Shown: piece by piece, positions 1 through 8,600 of the stretch | Layout: each line of letters starts with the position of its first letter | Numbering within the stretch: the first letter of the stretch is position 1 | Assembly (NCBI RefSeq): GCF_900104475.1 | Contig: NZ_FNJR01000002.1 | Location: 1-64,000, forward strand | DNA length: 64,000 nucleotides | Direction of reading: 5' to 3' | DNA from: Actinopolyspora xinjiangensis | GTDB taxonomy: Bacteria; Actinomycetota; Actinomycetes; Mycobacteriales; Pseudonocardiaceae | Made by a program: the position numbers and the translations under genes | The notes under the pieces: generated by a model | What the model was told of the DNA's origin: nothing | What the model saw: only the letters and a program-made list of their open reading frames with translations | The model's database searches: none

Positions 1-1140
1 CCAGTGGGTGGGGTTGTGGGGGTGGTCGATCCAGAGCCGTTGGTGGTGTTGGGTGGCGGTGATGCCGAGGCGGGGCCAGTCGGGTTTGCCGTGGGTCAGC
101 CAGGTCTGGTGGGCGTGTTCGACGGGTTCCCACAGTGGGGTGGGTCCGGTTTCGGTGACCTCGTATCGGTTGTTCGTGGTGGTGAGGGTGATGTCGGTGG
201 TGGAGCCGTCGGGGGCGGTCATGGTGGCCGCCGCCGGTCGGCCGGTGTCCGGGTCGAGGCGCATGCCGATCGTGACTCCGTCGGGCAGGCCGTGGAATTG
301 GGCCAGCAGCCAGACCACGCGGTTGTCCCACCAGGGGGTGGGTGGGGTGGTGGTCGTCCGGCTGCGGGGGCTGCTTGTGTCGGGTGCTCGGTGTTCGCCG
401 GGGGTTGTCGGAGCGGCGCCGCGCATTCCCATGAACGAGGCCCACCGGCTGGAGAACCGGCCTTCCAGTCGGTCACCCCGCCGGTGGAGGAGAGCGAGCC
501 CGCCCGCGTTGATCGCCGCGGGCATCACGTTCACGAGCACCGTGCCCCCGGGGGTGAGTTGTTCGGCCCAGTTCCAGGGCACGCGGGGGACGGAGCAGGT
601 GGCGATGATGCGGTCGTAGGGCGCGTGTTCGGGCAGGCCGTCCGCGCCGTCGCGGCAGGCCAGCGTGGGGTGGTGGCCCAGGCGGGCCAGCCTCTCGCGG
701 GCGGCCTCGACCAGAGCAGGGTCGATGTCGACGGAGTACACCTCGCGGTCGCCGAGCCGATGGGTCAGCAACGCGGTGGTGTAGCCGGTCCCGGTGCCCA
801 CCGCCAGCACGGTGTGCCCGTCGTGGACGTCGAGGGTTTCGAGCATACGCAGGATCAGGTCGGGTTTGGTGCCGCTGGACAGCGGATGGTCTCGCCCGTC
901 GAGCGAGGTCACCAGCGTGATCGGGGAGTACGCCGCGTCCAGGCCTTCCGGCGTGGTCGCGTCCACGGGTTCCCATTCGTAGTTGTCCGGGGTCTGCCGG
1001 TAGAAGGTGGGAACCAGTTCGTGCCGAGGCGTGGCGGCCACGGCCGCCTTCCACGCGGGCTCTTGCAGCGCTCCGTCGGCCTCCAATCGTTCGGCCAACC
1101 GCGCCGCGCGATCGGTCCAGGCGCCCTCACGCTGTGACAT
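1..1140 (-). CDS. tgmC: Graspetide-associated PIMT-like methyltransferase, 3' end outside window
   Basis: The frame is open from ATG at 1140 to the window edge (380 codons, no stop seen). The N-terminal half resembles protein-L-isoaspartate O-methyltransferase: a start like SQREGAWTDRAARL, the core PITLVTSLDGRDHP, then a SAM-binding stretch LAVGTGTGYTTALL at about residues 100-115. A C-terminal extension of about 170 residues follows, as in ATP-grasp peptide-maturase methyltransferases. Known members methylate an Asp of the ester-crosslinked precursor and so yield an aspartimide. The start overlaps the tgmB stop by 14 nt, so the two are translationally coupled. Length suggests that only a few residues are missing. 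I am confident of the family; the substrate (TgmA) is inferred from linkage. Confidence 0.85.
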   Translation of the reverse strand, partial: MSQREGAWTDRAARLAERLEADGALQEPAWKAAVAATPRHELVPTFYRQTPDNYEWEPVDATTPEGLDAAYSPITLVTSLDGRDHPLSSGTKPDLILRMLETLDVHDGHTVLAVGTGTGYTTALLTHRLGDREVYSVDIDPALVEAARERLARLGHHPTLACRDGADGLPEHAPYDRIIATCSVPRVPWNWAEQLTPGGTVLVNVMPAAINAGGLALLHRRGDRLEGRFSSRWASFMGMRGAAPTTPGEHRAPDTSSPRSRTTTTPPTPWWDNRVVWLLAQFHGLPDGVTIGMRLDPDTGRPAAATMTAPDGSTTDITLTTTNNRYEVTETGPTPLWEPVEHAHQTWLTHGKPDWPRLGITATQHHQRLWIDHPHNPTHW

Positions 1141-2109
1141 GGTGGTGCTCCTCGTGGTCGGTGGGGTTTGAGGTGAGCAGTTCGGCCAGCTGGCCGGTGA
1201 TCGCCGCGCCGGTGGCGGCTTCGAGCCACCCGTACTGGCCGCCCGGGTTGATCTCCAGGAAGACCCACCGGCCCTCGGGAGTGATCACGAAGTCCAGCGC
1301 GCCGTACAGCAGACCGAATCGCCGCATCAGCGCGCACGCCGTCGGCGACCCGCTGCGGTGGGGTGGTGAGCTCGTAGTGCAGTGCTCCGATGTCGCTGCG
1401 CCAGTCCACGTGCGACGCGGCGTTTCCCGCTTCGATGCGCACGGTAGTGATCGTGTCACCAACCGCGATGACACGTGCCTCGGCCCGCTTCGGTACCCAT
1501 CGCTGGGCCAGGTGCACGGTCGACTCGATGCCGTTCAGGTCGTCGAGATCGGCCGCGTCGAGCGCCCGCGTCCAGGCAACGGAGTGGGTGTTATCGCTGG
1601 TGAGGCTGGTGTTGCCGAGCATTTTCGTGACTGTTCGCCCTCGGCCCGCGAACGAGGTGAACGAAGTCGGCTCGTTGGTCAACGCGGTCTCGGGCACGCA
1701 CAGGCCGAGCCGGGCTGCTTCGGTCAGTTGCACAGGCTTGTACGCGGCGTCGGCCAGGCGGGACGGGTGGTTGACCCATATCGCGGGTAGCGAGGCCAGC
1801 ACCCCGCCCAGGCCGTACTTCGCTTCGAGGAACGCGTGTTGGCGTACCTGTGGTTCCCACTCGTTCGGGAACCGGAACGCTTCGGGTGCGCGGTAGTACA
1901 CGCCGGTGATCTCGGAGAGGTCGATGGTGTGCGCGGGAGTGGTCAGGTGTCCGCACCAGCGGTCCCCCGCGCAGCTCGGCGGACAGGCCGAGCCGCGCGG
2001 GAAACCATCCGGTGTTCACCCGATGAACCCGCGTGCCGCGTCGTTGGACGGCCTCGACCATCGCGTCCGCACTGGGGTCGATGTCGCGGGCGAGGATGAG
2101 CACTGTCAC
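1127..2109 (-). pseudogene. tgmB: ATP-grasp graspetide ligase, two apparent frameshifts
   Basis: Homologous sequence runs through three frames. It begins at GTG 2109 (TVLILARDIDPSADAMVEAV), shifts near the five-G run at 1964-1968, continues as LTTPAHTIDLSEITGVYYRA and the middle domain, shifts again near the GCGCGC run at 1329-1338, and ends with FGLLYGALDFVITPEGRW and VFLEINPGGQYGWLEAATG. The last segment carries the ATP-grasp metal-binding ExN motif. Each change is an extra base (or -2). The intact family makes omega-ester links between Thr/Ser and Asp/Glu side chains of the precursor. Everything outside the two points looks conserved, so either sequencing/assembly error or recent decay is possible. 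It lies between tgmA and tgmC in one transcription unit. Confidence 0.8.
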
Positions 2110-2127
2110 GGATGAAGCCTTTCCGGA

Positions 2128-2466
2128 TCAGTTCGATTCGGACATGTCCGGGGCGAAGTCCTTGGCCGACCAGTCCTCGGAGGGGCCTTCCTGGCCGTCC
2201 ATGTTGGTGGTGGTCATGCCCATGTGAAGTTCGTGCAGCGGCATACCCCGCTCGTCGACGGCGACCTGGCGGTCGTGGTCGTAGCGGCCGTTCAGTGCCC
2301 TGTCCGTCGGATCGCCGACGGCGACCATGTTCCGCAGTCCCCACGGCTGAGAGGCAGGCCCGGCGGGCTGCTCCCCCTGCGGGCGTGCCAGCGGGAACTG
2401 GGCCGAGTGCGAGGCCACCGGCTCGTGGGCGAACGTTGCGTCGCGCTCGCTGGTTGGCGTTGTCAT
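2128..2466 (-). CDS. tgmA: ATP-grasp-modified RiPP precursor peptide
   Basis: A 112-aa peptide starting at ATG 2466 behind a strong Shine-Dalgarno (GGAAGGAGAAC). The leader carries QPWGLRNM at about residues 45-52, which resembles the recognition motif of ATP-grasp target peptides. The C-terminal part has a Thr-rich donor stretch (GMTTTNMDG) followed by acidic acceptors (EGPSEDW, KDFAPDM), the pattern expected for ester crosslinks. An Asp-Gly pair in NMDG is a plausible aspartimide site for TgmC. The gene lies 18 nt before tgmB. The maturation prediction is from family knowledge; ring connectivity is unknown. Confidence 0.85.
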   Translation of the reverse strand: MTTPTSERDATFAHEPVASHSAQFPLARPQGEQPAGPASQPWGLRNMVAVGDPTDRALNGRYDHDRQVAVDERGMPLHELHMGMTTTNMDGQEGPSEDWSAKDFAPDMSESN

Positions 2467-2767
2467 AACCTGTTCTCCTTCCTTTCGGGGCAGTCCTGCC
2501 CTGCTCGTGTCGTCCCCGGCGGCTTCGGAGAACCGCCGGGGACTCCCGGTGGGGACCGGGTGGACACCGCCGGGTCGGCGGTTGACGTGGAGGCACCGGC
2601 TCGGCGGCAGCGGTTCGGCGGTGGGCGGGGTGGTTTCGCCGAAGCGGGGTAGTGGGGGTGTTTCGCGCTGGGTGGTGGCCCGGTCGATGTTGTCGGGGTG
2701 TGCATCGGCCGGGCGGGACGGTCCGGTGCCGGGGGTCGGGGGTGTCAGCGGCACCGGACCGTGTTCG
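2467..2767. other. Gap upstream of tgmA
   Basis: About 300 bases lie between the upstream small ORF and tgmA. Only GC-rich shadow ORFs are present. The tgmA ribosome-binding site is at the left end. I see no clear promoter or terminator, so tgmA may be read from the upstream promoter or from an unrecognised local one. Confidence 0.4.
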
Positions 2768-3136
2768 CTACAGGGTGCGTAGCCCGGCCAGGACACGGTC
2801 GAGCAGAGCCGTCGAGGGCCGCTCGTCGGGCGCGGTAGCCTGGGCGGGCCGACCCGGTAGCTTGCTCCTACCGGGTCGGCGCTGTACTGCCGCCGACAAC
2901 GGCAGCGTCCCGCGCCAGTGCGTGAAGCGGCCTTGTCCGAGCGCGGGCATGATCTCGGTGAGGGCCGCGTCGGCCCGCACCTCCTCGGGCCCGGTGCGGC
3001 CCGCTTCTCGTCGTGGCCGCCGGGTGGTGAACGCCCCCGGCCCCGCCGTTGGCACGGGAGGTTCGCCGTGGCGACTGGTGGCCGCGTCCCGGCTCCATCG
3101 GTGAGCGGCGCCCGGTGACGACTCAGGCATCGCCAT
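2768..3136 (-). CDS. Small hypothetical protein upstream of tgmA
   Basis: A 122-aa reading frame whose ATG overlaps the stop of the preceding 80-aa ORF by 14 nt, which suggests translational coupling. The N-terminal half is Arg/Pro/Gly-rich and of low complexity. The C-terminal part (EEVRADAALTEIMPALGQGR and TALLDRVLAGL) looks more protein-like. I recognise no domain. It could be a small accessory protein of the graspetide/XRE locus or a poorly conserved ORF; the case rests mainly on the three-gene overlap chain. Confidence 0.5.
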   Translation of the reverse strand: MAMPESSPGAAHRWSRDAATSRHGEPPVPTAGPGAFTTRRPRREAGRTGPEEVRADAALTEIMPALGQGRFTHWRGTLPLSAAVQRRPGRSKLPGRPAQATAPDERPSTALLDRVLAGLRTL

Positions 3137-3365
3137 CCCCCTCGACGGGGGTGGTCCGCCCGTTCGGCTCGTGACCGGGAAGTTCCCCGGCGGGCAGGGT
3201 CTCGGCGTGCTGGCGCAGAGCGGTGGCGAACTCTTCGAGCGCGGCGGCGGCATCACGGCACTGCGCCGAGCTGTAACGGCGCCAGCCCAGCGCGAAGGCC
3301 GCGTCGCTCATCAGCCACTCGCAGCGTCGTGCCAGGATCGCGATCTCGGCGTGCGGGCTGCTCAT
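3123..3365 (-). CDS. Small hypothetical protein, helical
   Basis: An 80-aa ORF whose start overlaps the stop of the 72-aa ORF by 4 nt (ATGA). The sequence is mostly predicted helix (ILARRCEWLMSDAAFALGWR, then AAALEEFATALRQHAETLP) with an acidic Gly-rich end. No signal peptide or membrane segment is seen and I recognise no family. Its place in a tight cluster divergent from an XRE regulator and upstream of tgmABC suggests co-expression with the peptide pathway, but no function can be assigned. Confidence 0.65.
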   Translation of the reverse strand: MSSPHAEIAILARRCEWLMSDAAFALGWRRYSSAQCRDAAAALEEFATALRQHAETLPAGELPGHEPNGRTTPVEGDGDA

Positions 3366-3580
3366 GAGAGCTCACTCGCTCGGATCGCCGCGTCGAGCAC
3401 CGCCCGCAGCTCCCGGGCCTGCCGCACCGTCCACACCGTCCGGTTGTAGACCGTCGGCGTCTCGATGCGGATCACCTCGGGAGTCCACTGTGACCGCCAC
3501 ACCCGCAGCGAACCGGAGCCACCTTCGTGATGGCATCTCACCCGCACCCCGAAACCGGACGTCTCGTATCTCTGGGACAT
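3362..3580 (-). CDS. Small hypothetical protein, first gene of the leftward operon
   Basis: A 72-aa ORF starting at ATG 3580 with a good Shine-Dalgarno (AGGGAG, 8 nt upstream). The sequence has a beta-rich first half (GFGVRVRCHHEGGSGSLRVW) and a C-terminal helix (TVRQARELRAVLDAAIRAS), a layout common in small actinobacterial proteins encoded beside XRE/DUF397 pairs. It is transcribed away from the XRE gene, about 60 nt downstream of a -10-like TACTGT that lies inside an operator-like repeat. No biochemical role is known to me. Confidence 0.65.
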   Translation of the reverse strand: MSQRYETSGFGVRVRCHHEGGSGSLRVWRSQWTPEVIRIETPTVYNRTVWTVRQARELRAVLDAAIRASELS

Positions 3581-3642
3581 TCGACAAGCTCCCTATTTTT
3601 CGCGGAACGACCAGCTGTTTCCGCTCCTCGTGACCATGTGAT

Positions 3643-3660
3643 GCGACAGTATTTTGTCGT
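3643..3660. promoter_or_regulatory. Operator-like repeat at the leftward promoter
   Basis: An imperfect dyad: GCGACA, six bases, TGTCGT. On the minus strand it overlaps TACTGT, a fitting -10 box about 65 nt upstream of the 72-aa ORF. A second copy of the same dyad overlaps the XRE promoter. Binding by the neighbouring XRE protein is inferred. Confidence 0.6.
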
Positions 3661-3714
3661 GCGCGCCATCCACGATGCTTCGATCGAGTGATGTTGGTAC
3701 ACAGAAAAGTCTCA

Positions 3715-3732
3715 GCGACATAATCTTGTCGC
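3715..3732. promoter_or_regulatory. Operator-like dyad and -10 of the XRE gene, leaderless start
   Basis: A perfect 6-bp dyad: GCGACA, six bases, TGTCGC. The spacer TAATCT (3721-3726) is a good -10 box. The ATG at 3733 follows the -10 by six bases, so transcription should start at or near the A of ATG and the mRNA would be leaderless. No Shine-Dalgarno is present. The dyad in the -10 fits autorepression by the XRE protein. Confidence 0.65.
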
Positions 3733-4593
3733 ATGGCAAACACCAAGCGAACTTCTCCGAGGGCGCGTGCTCTTGGCGCAGAATTGCGCGATTTCCGCGA
3801 ACAAGCAGGAATGACAGTGCGCGATGTAGCGGAGCGACTCGGTGGGCATCACTCGAAGTACGCCAGACTCGAAACCGGGCAGACGCCGCAGTCTCCGGAA
3901 ATGGTCGTCGCACTGCTCACGACATACGGAGCATCGGAATCCGAGCGCGACAGGCTCGCGACAATGGCCCGCGATGCGACAGACGAAACGAACTGGATCA
4001 AGCCGAGAACACGATCGGTGAACCAAGATCTGACCACGCTGATCGAGTTCGAGCGGACAGCGACCTCGATCGTGGACGTCTCACCGATCATGATTCCGGG
4101 ACCGCTCCAGACCGCGGACTACGCACGAGCGGTCATGTCCAGCGGGACACCTTCGGAAGAGCTGGAAGCACAAGTCACGATGCGCGTGGGGCGGCGTGAC
4201 GTGCTGACAAGACGAAACGCCCCGACGCTGCACTCGTTCATCGGTGAATGGGCGCTGCGCGAGCCGATGGGCAGTGCCGAAATCATGGCCGACCAGCTAC
4301 GGCACCTCGCCAAGATGGCTGAACTCGACAACGTGACCATGCGCGTGATCCCCAGCAGGACCGGCGGGTGGACACCCGCGCACGCGGGTCACTTCCTGCT
4401 CTTCGAATTCGCCAAGGCGGCACCGGTGGTGCACGTGGAACACCTGCGATCCGATGCGTTTCTCAGCAGCCCTGGGGAGATCGAGGTGTACCAGGAAGCG
4501 ACGGCTAACCTCCGTGGCGTGGCGATGAGTCCAGAGGACTCGGCGGAACTCATCGCCAGCATCGCAACGGAGTTGGAGGACAGCCAGGAATGA
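3733..4593 (+). CDS. XRE-family regulator with DUF5753 sensor domain
   Basis: 286 aa. Residues about 10-65 form an XRE helix-turn-helix (LRDFREQAGMTVRDVAERLG, then HHSKYARLETGQ). Residues about 95-275 match the DUF5753 C-terminal domain (EFERTATSIVDVSPIMIPGP, LQTADYARAVM, HFLLFEFA). These regulators are typically paired with a DUF397 protein; here the DUF397 ORF overlaps the stop by 4 nt. The gene is divergent from the small-ORF/tgm operon, and a GCGACA-N6-TGTCGY dyad sits at both promoters. It probably regulates itself and the leftward operon (inference). Confidence 0.88.
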   Translation: MANTKRTSPRARALGAELRDFREQAGMTVRDVAERLGGHHSKYARLETGQTPQSPEMVVALLTTYGASESERDRLATMARDATDETNWIKPRTRSVNQDLTTLIEFERTATSIVDVSPIMIPGPLQTADYARAVMSSGTPSEELEAQVTMRVGRRDVLTRRNAPTLHSFIGEWALREPMGSAEIMADQLRHLAKMAELDNVTMRVIPSRTGGWTPAHAGHFLLFEFAKAAPVVHVEHLRSDAFLSSPGEIEVYQEATANLRGVAMSPEDSAELIASIATELEDSQE

Positions 4594-4781
4594 CGGTACA
4601 CCCCCGAGGATGGCGGAAGTCTAGCCGCTCGAACCAACACTCGCACTGCGTCGAGATCGGCCGCGTCGGTGACGGCGCCGCCGTGCGTGACACCAAGGAT
4701 CGTGCGGCCGGGTACTTCACCGCCACCGGCGCCCAGTGGGCCGCGTTCATCGATGCCGTGAAGAACGAGCGGTTCGAGTGA
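4590..4781 (+). CDS. DUF397 domain protein, partner of the XRE regulator
   Basis: 63 aa, the full length of the family. It starts with WRKSSRSNQHSHCVEIG, the usual DUF397 signature, followed by AVRDTKDRAAGYFTATGAQW and an aromatic C-terminal helix (AAFIDAVKNERFE). It overlaps the XRE gene by ATGA and is thus translationally coupled. DUF397 proteins act with the cognate XRE/DUF5753 regulator, in some described pairs as an antagonist; direct interaction here is inferred. Confidence 0.9.
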   Translation: MTVHPRGWRKSSRSNQHSHCVEIGRVGDGAAVRDTKDRAAGYFTATGAQWAAFIDAVKNERFE

Positions 4782-5059
4782 GCCGACGGCTCGTGCGGCA
4801 GCCCGGTTCGTGAACCGGTCCGAACCGTTCCTCGGGGGTCGGTTCCGAGTTTCGGCCCCGACTTTCCGGGGAGCGGTTCAGCGCGGGCCGCACCGTGAAC
4901 CCCACCGCGAACCGGCCGCCGGAGCTCTCCCGGCCATCGACTCCCCGAGCTTGGGACGCGACGGCCTTCGAGGTCCGCGAGCTCCGAACGCGGCCGGTGA
5001 GTGAGAAGCGGGCCCGAACTCCGGAGACAACTGCCCGCGAGCCGGTGCACCATGAGGTC

Positions 5060-5386
5060 GTGGACGTCGAACTGCTCTACTTCGCGGACTGCCCGAGCTG
5101 GTACCTGACCCGGGAACGGCTCGACCAGGCCCTCAGGATGTCGGGGCACCCGGAGGTGGAGGTCCGCCTGCGTGCTGTCGAGACGGACCGGCAGGCCCGG
5201 GACCTAAGCTTCCCGGGATCTCCCACCGTCCGCGTCAACGGCCGTGACGCGTTCCCGACCACGGCCGGGACGTACGGCCTGACCTGTCGGGTCTACACCA
5301 CCCCGGACGGGCTCACCGGTTCCCCCACCGTCGACCAGCTCGTCCACGCGCTCCGCGCCGCTTCCCAGAGCCACGCCTCCCAGTGA
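5060..5386 (+). CDS. Small thioredoxin-fold-like protein with CPSW motif
   Basis: About 108 aa from GTG 5060. The start is chosen because the family begins at the first beta strand (DVELLYFADCPSW). The thioredoxin-like N-terminus has a single Cys in CPSW where CxxC would be expected. The later segment FPGSPTVRVNGRDAF corresponds to the cis-Pro loop, and a further Cys lies in LTCRVY. Similar small actinobacterial proteins are annotated as thioredoxin-family or mercury-resistance-like. With one active-site Cys, a classic dithiol mechanism is unlikely. No strong Shine-Dalgarno is seen and upstream frames remain open, so the start is uncertain. Confidence 0.65.
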   Translation: MDVELLYFADCPSWYLTRERLDQALRMSGHPEVEVRLRAVETDRQARDLSFPGSPTVRVNGRDAFPTTAGTYGLTCRVYTTPDGLTGSPTVDQLVHALRAASQSHASQ

Positions 5387-5608
5387 CCTCGCGGCGTTCC
5401 CCGGCTCGTGACGATCCCCGAATCCACCCCGGTTCGGTCCCGAGGTCCGGCGCCGGTTCCACGGCCCCGCGTGCGGGCCGTCCCCGAGAAATCGGCACCG
5501 CCCCCATCGGTTCGTGCGCCCGCCGTGCGGACAGGTGCCCCCAGGTCGGTGCTCCCCAGCTCGTGTTCCCCGGCCGGCGCCGCCGGAGCGGTGCTGCCGG
5601 ATGGGACC

Positions 5609-8600
5609 TCAGGTCCCCACGTGGGTGTAACCGGCCCACAGCGTCGGTGCGTCGGGATACCGCTTGCGCAGTCTGCGCGTCGTCGCGTTGAGCACGCTGG
5701 GGGAGAACTCGGCGCGGAACTCGCCGTCGCGGGCCAGCTCCGCGTACAGCGCCGAGAGCACGTCCTCCGCCGGTCCCCGGTGCATCGCCCACAGGGTGCT
5801 GATCACGTGCCTGAAGCCCATGAAGGCGAACGCGCCCGCCATCGTCAACGCGGCGGCCGAGGGGGTGTCCTTGGTCCTGCAGCGGGCCAGGCACAGGAAC
5901 TTCGCGTCGCCGAAGTCGCGCTGGCCCAGCTCCAGCAGATTCAGCGATCTCGCGCGCTCCTCCCGGTCCAGCACCAGCCCGGCGGCGGGCTGGGCGGCGT
6001 GCTGCGTGCTCGGCTCGCAGACGTGAACCAGTTGGTGCTGGTCGAACGCGGCGAACACGTCGTCGGCGGTGTGGTCGCGCTCCGACATCAGCGTCGCCGA
6101 GGGCCAGTGCCGCGCCGGAATCCTGCCCGGCTGGTCGGGGGTCCGCTCGTCGGCCGGTCCGGCGATCAGCGCCCCGTCGGCCCCCGCCCGCTCCCGGCGG
6201 TGCTTGGCCGCCAGCAGCACGCGCAGCCCCGGGGTGTACGAGGAGATCACGCGGTCCAGCGCGCTCTCCCCCGCGGTGGACGTCGCGGCGTGCAGCGGCA
6301 GGAAGGCCGCCGCGCCCTGCGTGCTCCACCACAGCCTGGGCCAGCGCGCGCCCTGCGGCGGCATCCGGGTGTAGCCCATCCGGTCGAGGACGGGGCGCGT
6401 GACGTTCCGCCACAGCCAGTCCAGCGTGCTGCCGAGCGCGCGTTCGGTGTCGGCGGTGCGCTGCGCCTGCTGCGCGGCGTTCAGGGCCGAGGCGGCGTGC
6501 TCCTCGGCCAGTTCCGGGGTCACCGAGGGCAGGCTCACCACCAGCGCCCGACCACCGAAAACGATTACCGCGTCCGAACGGTACTCGCTCAGGTTGACCA
6601 GCACGACCGCTCCCTCGTCGGCCGCCTCGGCCAGCGCGTCGAAGGTCCGGGTCCGAAGCCTGCCCTCGTGCCCGGGCTCCGCGCGGATCTCGGTGAGCAG
6701 CTCCTCCCAGGTGTCGGCCAGCCAACGCCTGCGGCGCACGTCGTCGATGACGTCCACCCCGCCGAGGATCGGTTCCTCGGGATGTCGGTCGAGGAGCCTG
6801 CGCAGCCGAACCGCGTCGGTGGCCAGCTCCGGGTGGCTCAGGTTGAGCTGGCCGAGTTCGCTGCCCGCGGGCAGCAGCTCGGACAGCAGCGCGGCGCGGC
6901 CGTGCTCCAGCAGCTCCACCGCCCGCTCCGGCTTGCCGACCTCGATGGCGCAGGCCGCCGCGTCGGCGGTCACGTGGGCCCAGCGGCGCTGCACGGTCGG
7001 GGTGGCCACGGCGCGCTTGCCCTGGGTGACCAGCGGAAGCAACTCGACGGCCAGTGTGAACGACTCCAGCGCCTCGGACCAGCGGTGCGCCTGGGCGGCG
7101 AGCCTGCCGCACAGGTTGGCCGCCTTGAGTCGCTGGTCGGCGGGACCGGTCGGCAGCGTGGCCGCGTCGGTCAGCGTCTTGCGGGCCCAGCGGTACAGCT
7201 TCCGCCTGCCGGTGCGGCGGTAGAGCGTCTGCAGCGCGCGCCCCAGATGGGTGGCGACCGTGACCCGCTCCGGTGCCGAGTCCGGCATGGCGATCAGCGC
7301 TCTGTCGAACATCTCGATCGCCGTGTCCAGCTCCTCGTTGCGGGAGTTGAGCCGGTGGCGGTGGGCGGCCACGACGCCCAGCTGCGCGTAGGCGGTGTAC
7401 TGCGGCGCGGTGCGCTGCTGGGAGTTCCGCAGCGCCTCCTCGGCCGCTTCCCCCGCCCGGTCGAGGTCGGACTGCTGGCCCGCCCGCTCGAACCTCGTGA
7501 TCAGCGTGGAGGCGAGCGAGTTCAGCACCGCGCAGCGCTTGGCCGGGGTGGTCTCGCTGTCGGTGGCGGCCTCCCCGGCGGACACCGCCGTGTCCAGCGC
7601 GGCCGTGTTGCCCGCGTGCAGGTAGTGCCTGCGGGCCAGCGCGCCGTAGCTGGCCAGGGCCACGGCACGGTTCGGGTCGTCGCCGGCCAGGTCGCGCATC
7701 ACCGGGCTGATCGTCTTCAGCGCGCGGTAGAGGTTGCCGGACTCGCCGCTGCTGTCCAGGTGCTCCACGGTCGAGGAGGTGAGGTTCCAGATCAGCTTGC
7801 CCAGCACCGGGTTCCCCGCGTCCAGGTCCTCCAGCACTCCGAACAGCTCGTTGATCGCGGACTGCAGGTCGGCGAGATCGCCCCGCTGGCGGTAGCGCAA
7901 CCGCAGCGCTTCCGCGAAGCGGAGCAGCATCCAACGGCGGTGCTGGCCGTCCGGGAGCAGCCCCACGCCGATCCGCAGGTACTTGATCCCCTCGTCGAGG
8001 TCGTTCGGGTCGGTGGTCCGCTCGTGTCTGCGCAGCAGGGCCGTGCCCAGACTGATCAGCGGATCGGGACTGTCGGTGGGAGGGCCGCCGTCCTGGCCCG
8101 CGGACTCGCGCAGCGCGGCCTGGAAGACCTCGATCGACTCGTCGTCCGAGTCGTTGTCGGCGGCCAGCCTGGCGTGCAGCTTCAGCGCGTTGCCCAGCCT
8201 GATCAGGGCGGTGCCCCGGTGGCGCCGCAGGTCCTCGGCCGGGTCGCCCACCGAGGAGGGAGCCGTCCTCTCGGTGCGTTCGACGCCGAGGCGGGCGATC
8301 TCGACGGACTCGGCGGCCTGCTCGGCCGAGCCCGTGCGGTTCGCGGAGTCGGTCAGCGCCAGTGCCAGGTTGCTCAGGTAGAGCACCTCGTCCGGGTCGT
8401 CGCGCCTGGCGGCATCCGCGGCGGCGCGGTAGTAGGACACGGCGTCCTCCAGGTGCGCCGGATCACCGGAGGCCAGGTGCGCGAGCTGGGCGGCGCTCCC
8501 CAGATTGTTGAGCACCCCGGGGCGGGAGGGGTCCTGCTCCGGCAGCGCCCCCGCCGTGGCGCGCAGCACCTCGGTCACCCAGGACAGTTCCGTGAAGTCG

